Below, piece by piece: positions 1 through 6,313 of a DNA stretch of 7,931 nucleotides. The notes beneath the pieces are model-generated. The model had not been told where the DNA came from. It made no database searches and was given only the letters and a program-made list of their open reading frames with translations. The stretch is from positions 1-7,931 of the forward strand of contig CAISOI010000490.1 in NCBI GenBank assembly GCA_903886985.1, written 5' to 3'. The DNA comes from an uncultured Chthonomonas sp. GTDB lineage: Bacteria; Armatimonadota; Chthonomonadetes; Chthonomonadales; CAJBBX01. The translations under genes were made by a program, and so were the position numbers. Each line of letters begins with the position of its first letter. The first letter of the stretch is position 1.

Positions 1-507
1 GATCGTTTCCCAAATGGTCCCACGACCTCATTTGTCAAACGATTAGAGCGTGCATGGCATGATAAATATCACAATCCCCTAAGAACGCGCAAATATAAGA
101 CTCAGGTAAATGCAAGACGGCACGGTTATACTCCTCGATTACAGCTTTTCAAAAAGATTGAACCTATCTTTTCTGGCGGTAAGAACGAATACACATGGGG
201 CAATGGCTGTTTTGGGTACCACCTTGTACAAAACGCGAGACTGAGCGTAATCCGTGAAGAAATGCCCCCTGGCACCTCGGAAGTATTACACATGCACAAC
301 AACTCTCAGCAGTTTTTCTATGTTCTCAAAGGTGAACTTGTCTTCGAAATCAATGGGCAGAAGATCGTAGTATTGTCCAATTGTGGGATACAAATTCCGC
401 CAGGGATACCTCACCTTGTTCGGAATGAAGGTGAAGTTGACGCAGATTTCTTGGTCATATCGCAACCTCCCAGCCATGGAGATCGCGTGGATATCTCAAC
501 ATCATAA
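1..507 (+). CDS. Cupin-domain protein, 5' end outside the window
   Basis: The frame is open from the first base to the TAA at 505-507 (168 codons visible). A single-domain cupin occupies about codons 58-160. Motif 1 is visible as a PPG turn followed by H97-x-H99 and Q104, with Gln where many cupins have a Glu metal ligand, then the closing Gly at 111. Motif 2 is PPGIPH with H138, and N142 follows. H97, H99 and H138 should bind a divalent metal. The substrate cannot be told; many such small cupins are uncharacterised. The ATG at 262 falls inside the first cupin strands, so it is not the true start. No ATG, GTG or TTG occurs in frame upstream, so the gene begins before the window. The basic first 50 codons (rich in K, R, H) match no family I recognise. 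They may be a second domain or the remnant of another gene fused in frame. Confidence 0.75.
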   Translation, partial: DRFPNGPTTSFVKRLERAWHDKYHNPLRTRKYKTQVNARRHGYTPRLQLFKKIEPIFSGGKNEYTWGNGCFGYHLVQNARLSVIREEMPPGTSEVLHMHNNSQQFFYVLKGELVFEINGQKIVVLSNCGIQIPPGIPHLVRNEGEVDADFLVISQPPSHGDRVDISTS

Positions 508-628
508 ACAATATTATTTGGACTGAAGCTTGTAATGCACAGAACTCTGGTGTTAGAAGGGCGGTTGAATGCGTTTGGAGCAGTTTGAACTAAATGCTAA
601 ATTTCGAACTTTGGTGTGTAAAAGTGTC

Positions 629-657
629 TTGGCACAAAGCAAATGGATTTTTATAAC
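629..657 (+). promoter_or_regulatory. Candidate sigma-70-type promoter for the 689-1705 gene
   Basis: TTGGCA at 629-634 and TATAAC at 652-657 are separated by 17 bases, the optimal spacing, and each differs from consensus at one position. Transcription would start near 664, giving a leader of about 25 bases that contains the ribosome binding site AAGAGG at 675-680, eight bases before the ATG at 689. This is the best promoter match noticed in the window. It is a sequence match only. Confidence 0.5.
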
Positions 658-688
658 ATCTTTTCGTGACGGATAAGAGGTGTAAATT

Positions 689-1705
689 ATGATCTCAAAA
701 TATGCATTAATAGTTTCCTGTATTGTCTCACCTGCGATTTTGCAAACCTCCTCCTCAGTTCATCTCACACAAAATGTTCATCCCAACCCAACGGTAACTA
801 GGGTTGCCACGTTGAAGTCAATGCCTCGATCGATTCGGACAATTGGTTCTCGCAAAGTGCTCGAGGATGGGCGTAACATTGAGTTAGTGGATACGGAATC
901 CGGTCGGACCGAGATTGCCAGAGTTATTGAGCACGCCCCAGTTGAACACGACTTCGAGGTCATGTCTGTGTCGCCAGATTTTAGATACGTGCTGGGATAC
1001 CGTGTCACCCCGATTAAGGGCAGAGTTGGACCTGGATCTCTCAAGTACACTCTGGCATTGTTCGATATGAAAGGCAGAATTGTTCGAAGCTGGTCTGCGG
1101 TCGTAAACAATTACGGACGTGCTGACGTTCTATTTTGGAGCCCGGATAGTTCGTTTTTTATCAATGTTATAAAATCGCATGCGATCCAGGTATTCAAGCT
1201 CCCCAGTCACGGCAAGTTTCGCGGTCACGTGAATTATAAAGGTCGAGTTCCTCATTCATTCAAACCATTCGAACTGGGAACTGTACTGTTCAACAGATTG
1301 GGTGTGAGCCGAGGGGGTTACCTAATATCCGCAGACTTCGTTGACGGCGTGAACGGGAAGTTCTTGCCGAATTTCAGGATCCAGGAGACAATGCTCTTCA
1401 GTGGGAAGCGCATCTCTGTAGAGAAAGTTGATTTGCCATCTAACTTCACGGCGCTGCGTTCTTATGCATTATCGACTGCCCAGGAGCTTGTTGCAGTAAC
1501 ATTTCTGGACAGAAATGGGAGAACGCACTTGGGAATTATTGATCGAAAAGCTCACATCTGGAAAGAAATACCCGTTGAAGGTCCACTGGAAACTAATTCT
1601 CTCCTGACTTCAATGGCGTGGCTCCCAGGCGACAAACAGTTTGTTTTGCTTAACGACAAAGACAATAATCGAGAAACCGAACTTCTTCGAATTACAATCA
1701 AGTAG
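689..1705 (+). CDS. Probable exported beta-propeller (TolB/WD40-like) protein
   Basis: This is a 338-residue protein of unknown function. The N-terminus has a Lys followed by a hydrophobic stretch (about residues 4-18), consistent with a Sec signal peptide, though the hydrophobic core is short. The mature part shows recurring propeller-blade signatures: VSPD at 94-97, WSPD at 150-153 and a degenerate WLPG at 311-314. Each is followed by hydrophobic strand residues, as in TolB/PD40 beta-propellers. Such proteins bind partners or envelope components and are usually not enzymes. Only about three blades are recognisable, so the rest are diverged. The start is supported by AAGAGG eight bases upstream and by a good promoter. 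The gene looks monocistronic: 181 bases separate it from the cupin gene, and an imperfect terminator-like hairpin follows. The next gene has the same kind of fold, so the two may be distant paralogues. I do not recognise a specific family. Confidence 0.7.
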   Translation: MISKYALIVSCIVSPAILQTSSSVHLTQNVHPNPTVTRVATLKSMPRSIRTIGSRKVLEDGRNIELVDTESGRTEIARVIEHAPVEHDFEVMSVSPDFRYVLGYRVTPIKGRVGPGSLKYTLALFDMKGRIVRSWSAVVNNYGRADVLFWSPDSSFFINVIKSHAIQVFKLPSHGKFRGHVNYKGRVPHSFKPFELGTVLFNRLGVSRGGYLISADFVDGVNGKFLPNFRIQETMLFSGKRISVEKVDLPSNFTALRSYALSTAQELVAVTFLDRNGRTHLGIIDRKAHIWKEIPVEGPLETNSLLTSMAWLPGDKQFVLLNDKDNNRETELLRITIK

Positions 1706-1753
1706 CTGAAGAATTACGAAGTTTACGAGCCAATCACGAACATTCCAAATATC

Positions 1754-1785
1754 AAAGCGCCCGTCAATGCTCTAGGGGCTTTTTG
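1754..1785 (+). terminator. Imperfect terminator-like hairpin after the 689-1705 gene
   Basis: AAAGC and CCC (1754-1762, with one bulged G at 1759) can pair with GGG and GCTTT (1775-1782) around a 12-base loop. The descending arm runs into a short T tract (TTTTT at 1780-1784) that then breaks at G. The stem is eight pairs with a bulge, so this is a weak intrinsic terminator at best. Its position, about 50 bases after the stop codon, is appropriate. Confidence 0.35.
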
Positions 1786-1852
1786 CCCACACGAAAAGCA
1801 GAACCCAAATCCGGCCACTCCATCGGGCTTATCCATGCTCGCAGTCCTAAAG

Positions 1853-1881
1853 TTGACCTGCACCAATTACTAGTATTTTAA
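1853..1881 (+). promoter_or_regulatory. Weak candidate promoter for the 1898-3049 gene
   Basis: TTGACC at 1853-1858 is a near-consensus -35 box. The AT-rich TAGTATTTTAA at 1871-1881 could supply a -10 box, as TATTTT after a short 15-base spacer or TTTTAA after 17 bases. Transcription would then begin within about a dozen bases of the ATG at 1898, leaving little room for a ribosome binding site. Neither -10 choice is good. Confidence 0.3.
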
Positions 1882-1897
1882 CGAAAGCAGACCACGA

Positions 1898-3049
1898 ATG
1901 ATATACATTCCAATGTTGGTGCTCTTGAATCAAAGCTGTGGAGAGCCTCGTTTGCCTTCACGCCTTTACGACCTATCGCCAGTAAATGTGTCTAAGCTCA
2001 GTGCGTCGCAAACGCAATCGTTTACAGGCCCCGACCTAAGGAGCCTATCTACCGAGGTTGCCAAGATACCTGCGCGTGCACAATTCTGGGAATGGCTGCC
2101 TTTGGCATATGGTTGGTCAGGCAAGGACACACTCTGGTACGCCGTGACAACGAAACATGGTTACGACTCGTTTTACACTTTTAACACAAAAACTCAAAGT
2201 GAGACGTCTCACGTGGATTTCAGCAAAAAGCTGCACCTATTGTTGGACAAGTTGACGCCAGATATGGATGTTAAAACGATACGGGTTGATGGAAACTCCA
2301 TTTCATTTATTGTCTCCGCCCTAGTTGGCCCTCCAGAAGCACTGGTTACCGCAACCTTGGACGGTCGACAATGGCATGTAAATCCTCAGCTTGAAACGGC
2401 TCCGGATCTACCGTGGTATCAAATGCCCATTCCATATTGCTACATTGAGGAACTGCACTCGTGGACGACTATCGGAGAATCTCACACGAAGTCGGTGCCC
2501 AAGAATAAACGGTATCCAGTAATTGTTTTGATGAACGTACAAAATCCAAAACAGGTCAAGGAGTTTACACTCGAAACTCCCGGAGAAAACTGGAATTTGT
2601 TGAATCCGTACTGTACGAACAGCAGGATGCACACCAGCGTCATGCTGCTTTTCGTAAACAATGAACGAACTATGGCTTCGAGTTCAATTCTTAACCTAGT
2701 CAAAGGAAAGCAATATGGTATACAGAAATATGAGATGCCAGCCTTCTACTGGATTGAGGAAGCTCAGGTAAGCCCGGACGGTAAATTTATTGCATGGTTT
2801 TTGGCTACACGTGCAACTAAAACTTCAGTTCCGGTATACACAAGGGAGCTATGGATCAGCAAAACGGACAGTGCAAATTTACGAAGAATAGGATCCATAC
2901 CGGCGAAATCCGCCGAATTGCAAGCGAATTCCATACGTTGGGTCACCGGCTCTTCGGGTTTGAGCTATCTCGTTGATCGAACTGTATATCTGGTGTCAAG
3001 AGGCAGATTAGTCCAACAAGAAAGAAAAACAACCAATACCAGCAATTGA
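1898..3049 (+). CDS. Hypothetical TolB/WD40-like beta-propeller protein
   Basis: This is a 383-residue protein of unknown function. The clearest signature is VSPDGKFIAW at residues 291-300, a classic TolB/PD40 blade motif. It is followed by a strand-turn-strand pattern and by RELWI (316-320), where propeller proteins often report a value. The region around 66-84 (aromatic and Trp-rich) may be another blade. The N-terminus is odd. It has a short hydrophobic run (residues 5-10) and a Cys at 14 in a poor lipobox context (LNQSC), with no positive charge before it, so export or lipidation is uncertain. A stop at 1871 in the same frame, with no start codon between, means the protein cannot extend upstream. 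The ATG at 1913 is an alternative start. No strong Shine-Dalgarno is seen. The similar fold next door suggests an old duplication or a shared envelope role. Confidence 0.65.
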   Translation: MIYIPMLVLLNQSCGEPRLPSRLYDLSPVNVSKLSASQTQSFTGPDLRSLSTEVAKIPARAQFWEWLPLAYGWSGKDTLWYAVTTKHGYDSFYTFNTKTQSETSHVDFSKKLHLLLDKLTPDMDVKTIRVDGNSISFIVSALVGPPEALVTATLDGRQWHVNPQLETAPDLPWYQMPIPYCYIEELHSWTTIGESHTKSVPKNKRYPVIVLMNVQNPKQVKEFTLETPGENWNLLNPYCTNSRMHTSVMLLFVNNERTMASSSILNLVKGKQYGIQKYEMPAFYWIEEAQVSPDGKFIAWFLATRATKTSVPVYTRELWISKTDSANLRRIGSIPAKSAELQANSIRWVTGSSGLSYLVDRTVYLVSRGRLVQQERKTTNTSN

Positions 3050-3599
3050 CATCGCACGAAATCCTGGCAATACCAAATTTGTCACATTCGGTGTTAACCT
3101 AGCCTCTTAATGAGAGACGATTACCTGTGCTGCTTAATTAGTCGCCGCAGGGCGACTTCGTGCCTCTCGTAGCCGCGAATTCATTCGCCCGGCAGCCGTC
3201 TCAGCCATAACCAATTTCCATCTGTGCATACAACGAAACAATCCGTCACATTGAGCGTTGCCCGAACCACGCACCAACACGTCATCCGGAGCTTGCGAAC
3301 GATCTGCTTGTGACCTTGATCCAGAGAAATCGACATATAACTTCAGAAGCGGATTTTCTCCCCTTTATACGATATAGTGTCACTCTTCGGTTTCGCAAAA
3401 TGTTTTTCATAAAGGGCCAAATGGTTTTTCACTTCGCCCATTCGCCTTTCTGCCGTTTCCCCAAGAGCCGGATAATCAACTCCGTTCTCTTACAACCATC
3501 CATTTACCTCTCTCTCACCCAGACTCCTCGAAGAAAGTGGCCCAATTCCGGTATCCTATAGGTATAAATCCCTGATCTGGTAGAAGGAAAGATTACAGA
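3050..3599. other. Gene-free stretch between the propeller gene and trxB
   Basis: Its first part holds the inverted-repeat element described separately (3114-3202). From about 3203 to 3550 I see no convincing gene, tRNA or other RNA. The 83-codon reading frame at 3310-3561 has no ribosome binding site and no recognisable protein character. Near the downstream end there is a palindrome CCTATAGG (3555-3562) directly before TATAAA (3563-3568). That could be the -10 region of the trxB promoter, but no -35 match lies at the right distance. The trxB ribosome binding site GAAGGAAAG is at 3583-3591. Confidence 0.5.
3114..3202. repeat. Nested inverted-repeat element, probable dispersed palindromic repeat
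   Basis: Several arms nest or sit side by side in under 90 bases. GAGACG (3114-3119) pairs with CGTCTC (3197-3202), and GCTGC (3129-3133) with GCAGC (3192-3196). Inside are a perfect seven-pair hairpin, AGTCGCC (3140-3146) with GGCGACT (3151-3157) around the loop GCAG, and a second hairpin, GCGAA (3175-3179) with TTCGC (3184-3188), extended by GCC/GGC (3172-3174, 3191-3193). The inner GCC/GGC pairing competes with the outer GCTGC/GCAGC stem. The arrangement of a GC hairpin, a short linker and a GCGAATTCATTCGC core resembles intergenic repeats I recall from several bacterial genomes; I cannot verify this here. There is no T tract, so it is not a standard terminator. Only one copy lies in this window. 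Confidence 0.55.
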
Positions 3600-4619
3600 A
3601 TGTCAGTCTCAAACGGTCTCGAAAAAGTCATCATTATCGGCAGTGGTCCCGCAGGCTACACAGCGGCGTTATATGCGGCGCGTGCCAACTTGAATCCCCT
3701 CATGATTGATGGCGGAGTGGGGGTTGGGCAGTCGATGCAGGGTGCTGGCGGTCAGCTAACCATCACCACAGAAGTCGAAAACTATCCCGGCTTTCCAAAT
3801 GGAATTATGGGGCCGGAACTCATGATGCAGATGCGCGAGCAGGTTGCGCGCTTTGGAACTCGATTCGTGGAGGACCTCGTGACCAAGGTCGATTTCTCCG
3901 AGCGTCCTTTCAAGATTTGGGTGGAGGATACGGTCTACACCGCGCAGGTCGTGATCGTTGCCACCGGAGCTGCAGCAAAGTGGTTGGGGATAGATGCGGA
4001 GAAGCCCATCTGGGAAGGTGGACTTGGAGGCGTTGGTGTTTCTGCATGTGCGACCTGCGATGGTGCGCTCCCGCTTTTCCGAAATAAGGAATTGCTTGTG
4101 GTAGGCGGTGGAGATACCGCGATCGAAGAGGCGCACTACCTGACACATTTTGCCAGCAAAGTAACCATCGTTCACCGCCGAGACTCGCTGCGGGCATCGA
4201 AGATCATGCAGCAACGTGCTTTTGAAAATCCCAAGATCGCATTTGCTTGGAACAGTGCCGTGGTCGATATCAAAGACCCCAATGCAAAGCGCGTCACCAG
4301 CGCCGTGCTGCAGAATACGATCACCGGGGAATTAACGGAGCAGGAATGTGCGGGAGTATTTATTGCCATCGGGCACCGTCCCAATAGTGACCTTTTCAAG
4401 GGGCAGTTGGATATGGACGAAAATGGCTATCTGAAGGCGCATCGCGATGTGCGAACGAGCGTTCCGGGCGTATTTGTCTGTGGGGATGTTCAGGATCATG
4501 AGTATCGCCAGGCAATCACTGCTGCGGGATCCGGTTGTATGGCGGCCATTCAAGCGGAGCGCCTGCTTGCGCTTGAGGGCGACCTAATACTGCCAATGTC
4601 CGACCTTCCGTGGCAATAG
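3600..4619 (+). CDS. trxB: Thioredoxin reductase (NADPH), plant-like subtype
   Basis: This cytosolic flavoenzyme passes electrons from NADPH through FAD and a redox disulfide to thioredoxin. All hallmarks are present in 339 residues: the FAD dinucleotide motif GSGPAG (14-19), GGQLTITTEVENYPGFP (50-66), the active-site CATC (150-153) followed by D154, the NADPH motif GGGDTA (169-174), HRRDSLRAS (192-200, whose arginines favour the NADPH phosphate), and the second FAD motif CGDVQD (294-299) with YRQAITAAGSG (302-312). A loop at about 38-49 lengthens it relative to the E. coli enzyme (about 320 residues). That loop, together with KIMQQRAFENPKI (201-213) and WNSAVV (217-222), recalls plant and fungal NTRs. 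The start is supported by GAAGGAAAG at 3583-3591. holB follows after 16 bases, so the two are probably co-transcribed. An exported thioredoxin-fold gene lies 3 kb downstream; a cytosolic thioredoxin partner is not in view. Confidence 0.95.
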   Translation: MSVSNGLEKVIIIGSGPAGYTAALYAARANLNPLMIDGGVGVGQSMQGAGGQLTITTEVENYPGFPNGIMGPELMMQMREQVARFGTRFVEDLVTKVDFSERPFKIWVEDTVYTAQVVIVATGAAAKWLGIDAEKPIWEGGLGGVGVSACATCDGALPLFRNKELLVVGGGDTAIEEAHYLTHFASKVTIVHRRDSLRASKIMQQRAFENPKIAFAWNSAVVDIKDPNAKRVTSAVLQNTITGELTEQECAGVFIAIGHRPNSDLFKGQLDMDENGYLKAHRDVRTSVPGVFVCGDVQDHEYRQAITAAGSGCMAAIQAERLLALEGDLILPMSDLPWQ

Positions 4620-4635
4620 GGCGACTTCACAGAAA

Positions 4636-5751
4636 ATGTCATTTGATTCTATCTTTGGACTAAAGCCTGCGGTCAAAGCACTGCGTAAAGCGCTGGAAAA
4701 TGACCAGATTGCCGGAACCTATCTGCTGGTAGGTTCTCAGAATATCGGCAAGACGGCATTGGCACTCGCTTTCGCGCAGGCTGCCGCGTGCTTGAATCCG
4801 CAGATTGATCCTTATGACTCGTGCGGCGAATGTGAGTCCTGCCAGCGGTTCGGGACCGGTAATCAGACTGAAATTCTGGTGATTCCCCCTGCCGGCGATG
4901 CCACACAGATTTGGCAATTCTGGGATCGGGATGGCAAGCCGAATGGCGTGGTACAGCATACCATTTCGTTTGCGCCAACCATAGGCAAACGACGAGTATA
5001 CATCATTGAGCGGGCGGATACGCTGACAGAATCGGCGGCGAACAGCCTGCTGAAAGTTCTGGAGGAGCCGCCTCCCTATGCCCTTTTTGTGCTCTTGACG
5101 CCCCATGCTTCGCGTATGTTGCCGACGATTATTTCAAGATCACAAATTCTGCGACTCCAACCATCGCCTATTGCAGACCTGGCGAAATATCTCGAATTGC
5201 GGCTCACCATCACTCCCGAAGAGGCAATGACTGCTGCTGCCTATGCCGAGGGCAAGGTTGGCTCCGCCATGCGTTTGGCGCAAAATCCTGGGGTACAACA
5301 GGATATTGAGAAGATTGTGGACCTTGCCGAGAGCCTCGTGAATTCAAGCCCGCTGCAGGCATTGAAGCTCGGGGAACAGATTCGCAAAATCTGTGGGAAT
5401 CTGAAAGCGCTAACGGACTCGGAGTCATCCTCGTCTGATAAGGCGAAAGATACTCCGGAAGAGGGCGAAACTGTTTCGAAAGAGAAAGTCGGACGCAAAC
5501 AGCTCGGAACCGTGATTGATCTCCTCGCGGCAGTGTTTCGCGACATGCTCGCCATTCGACTGTGCGGATCAGATGCTATGATTGTACATGGGCAGTATCG
5601 AGATCGGTTGGAATTGGCTTCGAGGAAACTCGGCCCCGAACACTGGCAGGAGGCGCTGCATCTCTTTGTACAGGCGCGCCGAAAAGTGGATCAGAACGCA
5701 AGTATTGGAATATTGACGGACTGGCTGGCAGTTCGATTGGTAAATATTTAA
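4636..5751 (+). CDS. holB: DNA polymerase III subunit delta-prime (clamp loader)
   Basis: This AAA+ subunit of the replicative clamp loader helps open and load the sliding clamp. The N-terminal AAA+ domain shows a Walker A motif (G33 to K39-T40) and the clamp-loader zinc site C52, C63, C66, C69. A Walker B-like strand, VYIIERAD (121-128), is followed by a sensor region with NSLLKVLEEPP (136-146). The usual SRC motif reads SRS (167-169), keeping the functional Arg but losing the Cys. Walker A is intact, unlike E. coli delta-prime, so ATP binding is possible; gamma/tau (dnaX) is the alternative reading but is usually longer. Residues 261-286 form an acidic, Ser-rich linker before the C-terminal helical collar domain. 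At 371 residues the length is typical. No strong ribosome binding site precedes the ATG, and the 16-base gap after trxB suggests translation following from the upstream gene. Confidence 0.88.
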   Translation: MSFDSIFGLKPAVKALRKALENDQIAGTYLLVGSQNIGKTALALAFAQAAACLNPQIDPYDSCGECESCQRFGTGNQTEILVIPPAGDATQIWQFWDRDGKPNGVVQHTISFAPTIGKRRVYIIERADTLTESAANSLLKVLEEPPPYALFVLLTPHASRMLPTIISRSQILRLQPSPIADLAKYLELRLTITPEEAMTAAAYAEGKVGSAMRLAQNPGVQQDIEKIVDLAESLVNSSPLQALKLGEQIRKICGNLKALTDSESSSSDKAKDTPEEGETVSKEKVGRKQLGTVIDLLAAVFRDMLAIRLCGSDAMIVHGQYRDRLELASRKLGPEHWQEALHLFVQARRKVDQNASIGILTDWLAVRLVNI

Positions 5752-5830
5752 TTTCTAGTAATATTCAGACATTTAGTACTTACTACATAGTATCAAATAG
5801 TCGCATAATTTATTGGTTTGGGAGAATAAA
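5752..5830. promoter_or_regulatory. AT-rich gap with TAGTA repeats before the nurA unit
   Basis: The gap contains TAGTA at 5756, 5774 and 5788 and its inverse TACTA at 5781. The second TAGTA and the TACTA form the inverted repeat TAGTA-CT-TACTA (5774-5785). CATAAT at 5804-5809 is a possible -10 box, but the -35 position at 17 bases (TACTAC) is poor. The ribosome binding site GGGAG lies at 5820-5824, six bases before the ATG at 5831. An internal promoter and operator is plausible; the sequence is AT-rich enough for such repeats to arise by chance. Confidence 0.3.
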
Positions 5831-6301
5831 ATGGCAGTACTCACTGAGAATTCAAGAGTAAGAATCAGGCGTCGTGAGACCACGGACGAAGATATGAAGT
5901 CTCAAATGTATTTCAGCTATTATGGCGGGCTGAGCGGGTCTATTCTTAAGGTTTACAACCCGGCAGAAGTCTCTGTGGAAATTGACCACGAGAGCCTAAC
6001 CCGTGAAGTGCGACATCGCCACGAAGATGTCCGGAATCAAATGAAGACGAAGTGGCTCGATGGACTCTCAGAAGAGGGCAAATCGAGATTGACGGAACGC
6101 GAAAGAAACTTCTTCTTGCGTTACGTGGTGCTCGTCAGCATGGACGATTTGGAAGAGGGAACACCTCGCCCCGAAAGTACTACTGCGTCTCAAGCACCTT
6201 CGATGGAGACCAGTGAACAGACTGCTGCGCGGCTCTCGTCGAAAGATCTCACAGCTAATGAAGAAGCGTATCTCCGCAGTCGTACCGCTCCGGGGACATA
6301 G
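5831..6301 (+). CDS. Unrecognised 156-residue protein paired with NurA
   Basis: I do not recognise a named family. Residues 8-52 alternate polar and hydrophobic residues as a small beta barrel would. They contain YFSYYGGLSGSILKVY (27-42) and then VSVEID (48-53), a pattern reminiscent of SH3/KOW-like folds; this is inference. Residues 54-106 are charged and probably helical (RHRHEDVRNQMKTKWLDGLS at 61-80), ending in the strand FLRYVVLV (95-102). The C-terminal 45 residues are Ser/Thr/Ala/Glu-rich and look disordered. There is no signal peptide or membrane segment, so it is likely cytosolic. The ATG at 5831 is chosen because GGGAG sits six bases upstream; a TTG at 5813 is open in the same frame but lacks that support. 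The nuclease gene begins 12 bases after the stop, suggesting co-translation and a shared role in DNA repair. Confidence 0.75.
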   Translation: MAVLTENSRVRIRRRETTDEDMKSQMYFSYYGGLSGSILKVYNPAEVSVEIDHESLTREVRHRHEDVRNQMKTKWLDGLSEEGKSRLTERERNFFLRYVVLVSMDDLEEGTPRPESTTASQAPSMETSEQTAARLSSKDLTANEEAYLRSRTAPGT

Positions 6302-6313
6302 GCGCATCCAAAT

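Noticed and set aside
262..507. Cupin gene starting at the ATG at 262
   Set aside because: This start would remove the first strands of the cupin fold (WGNGCFGYHLV and LSVIREE), which are clearly coded upstream in the same frame.
629..645. TGGCAC as a sigma-54 (-24) element
   Set aside because: No GC/TTGC -12 element follows at the required distance, whereas a sigma-70 -10 box fits at exactly 17 bases.
3149..3159. AGGGCGACTTC shared by the repeat element and the trxB-holB junction (4618-4628)
   Set aside because: The match is only 11 bases, has no hairpin context at the second site, and overlaps a stop codon there. It is probably coincidence.
3310..3561. 83-codon reading frame between the propeller gene and trxB
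   Set aside because: It has no ribosome binding site and no recognisable motif, its composition is unlike a folded protein, and it ends just before the trxB leader. It is probably chance.
3756..4214. Long reading frames on the - strand across trxB, holB and nurA
   Set aside because: They lie entirely inside well-supported + strand genes and have no start signals or protein motifs of their own.
5741..5750. Palindrome TAAATATTTA at the end of holB
   Set aside because: It is short and wholly AT, so it is not a stable stem, and it occurs in coding sequence of an AT-rich junction.
5813..5830. TTG start six codons before 5831 for the 156-residue protein
   Set aside because: The GGGAG ribosome binding site lies inside this extension and is correctly spaced for the ATG at 5831.
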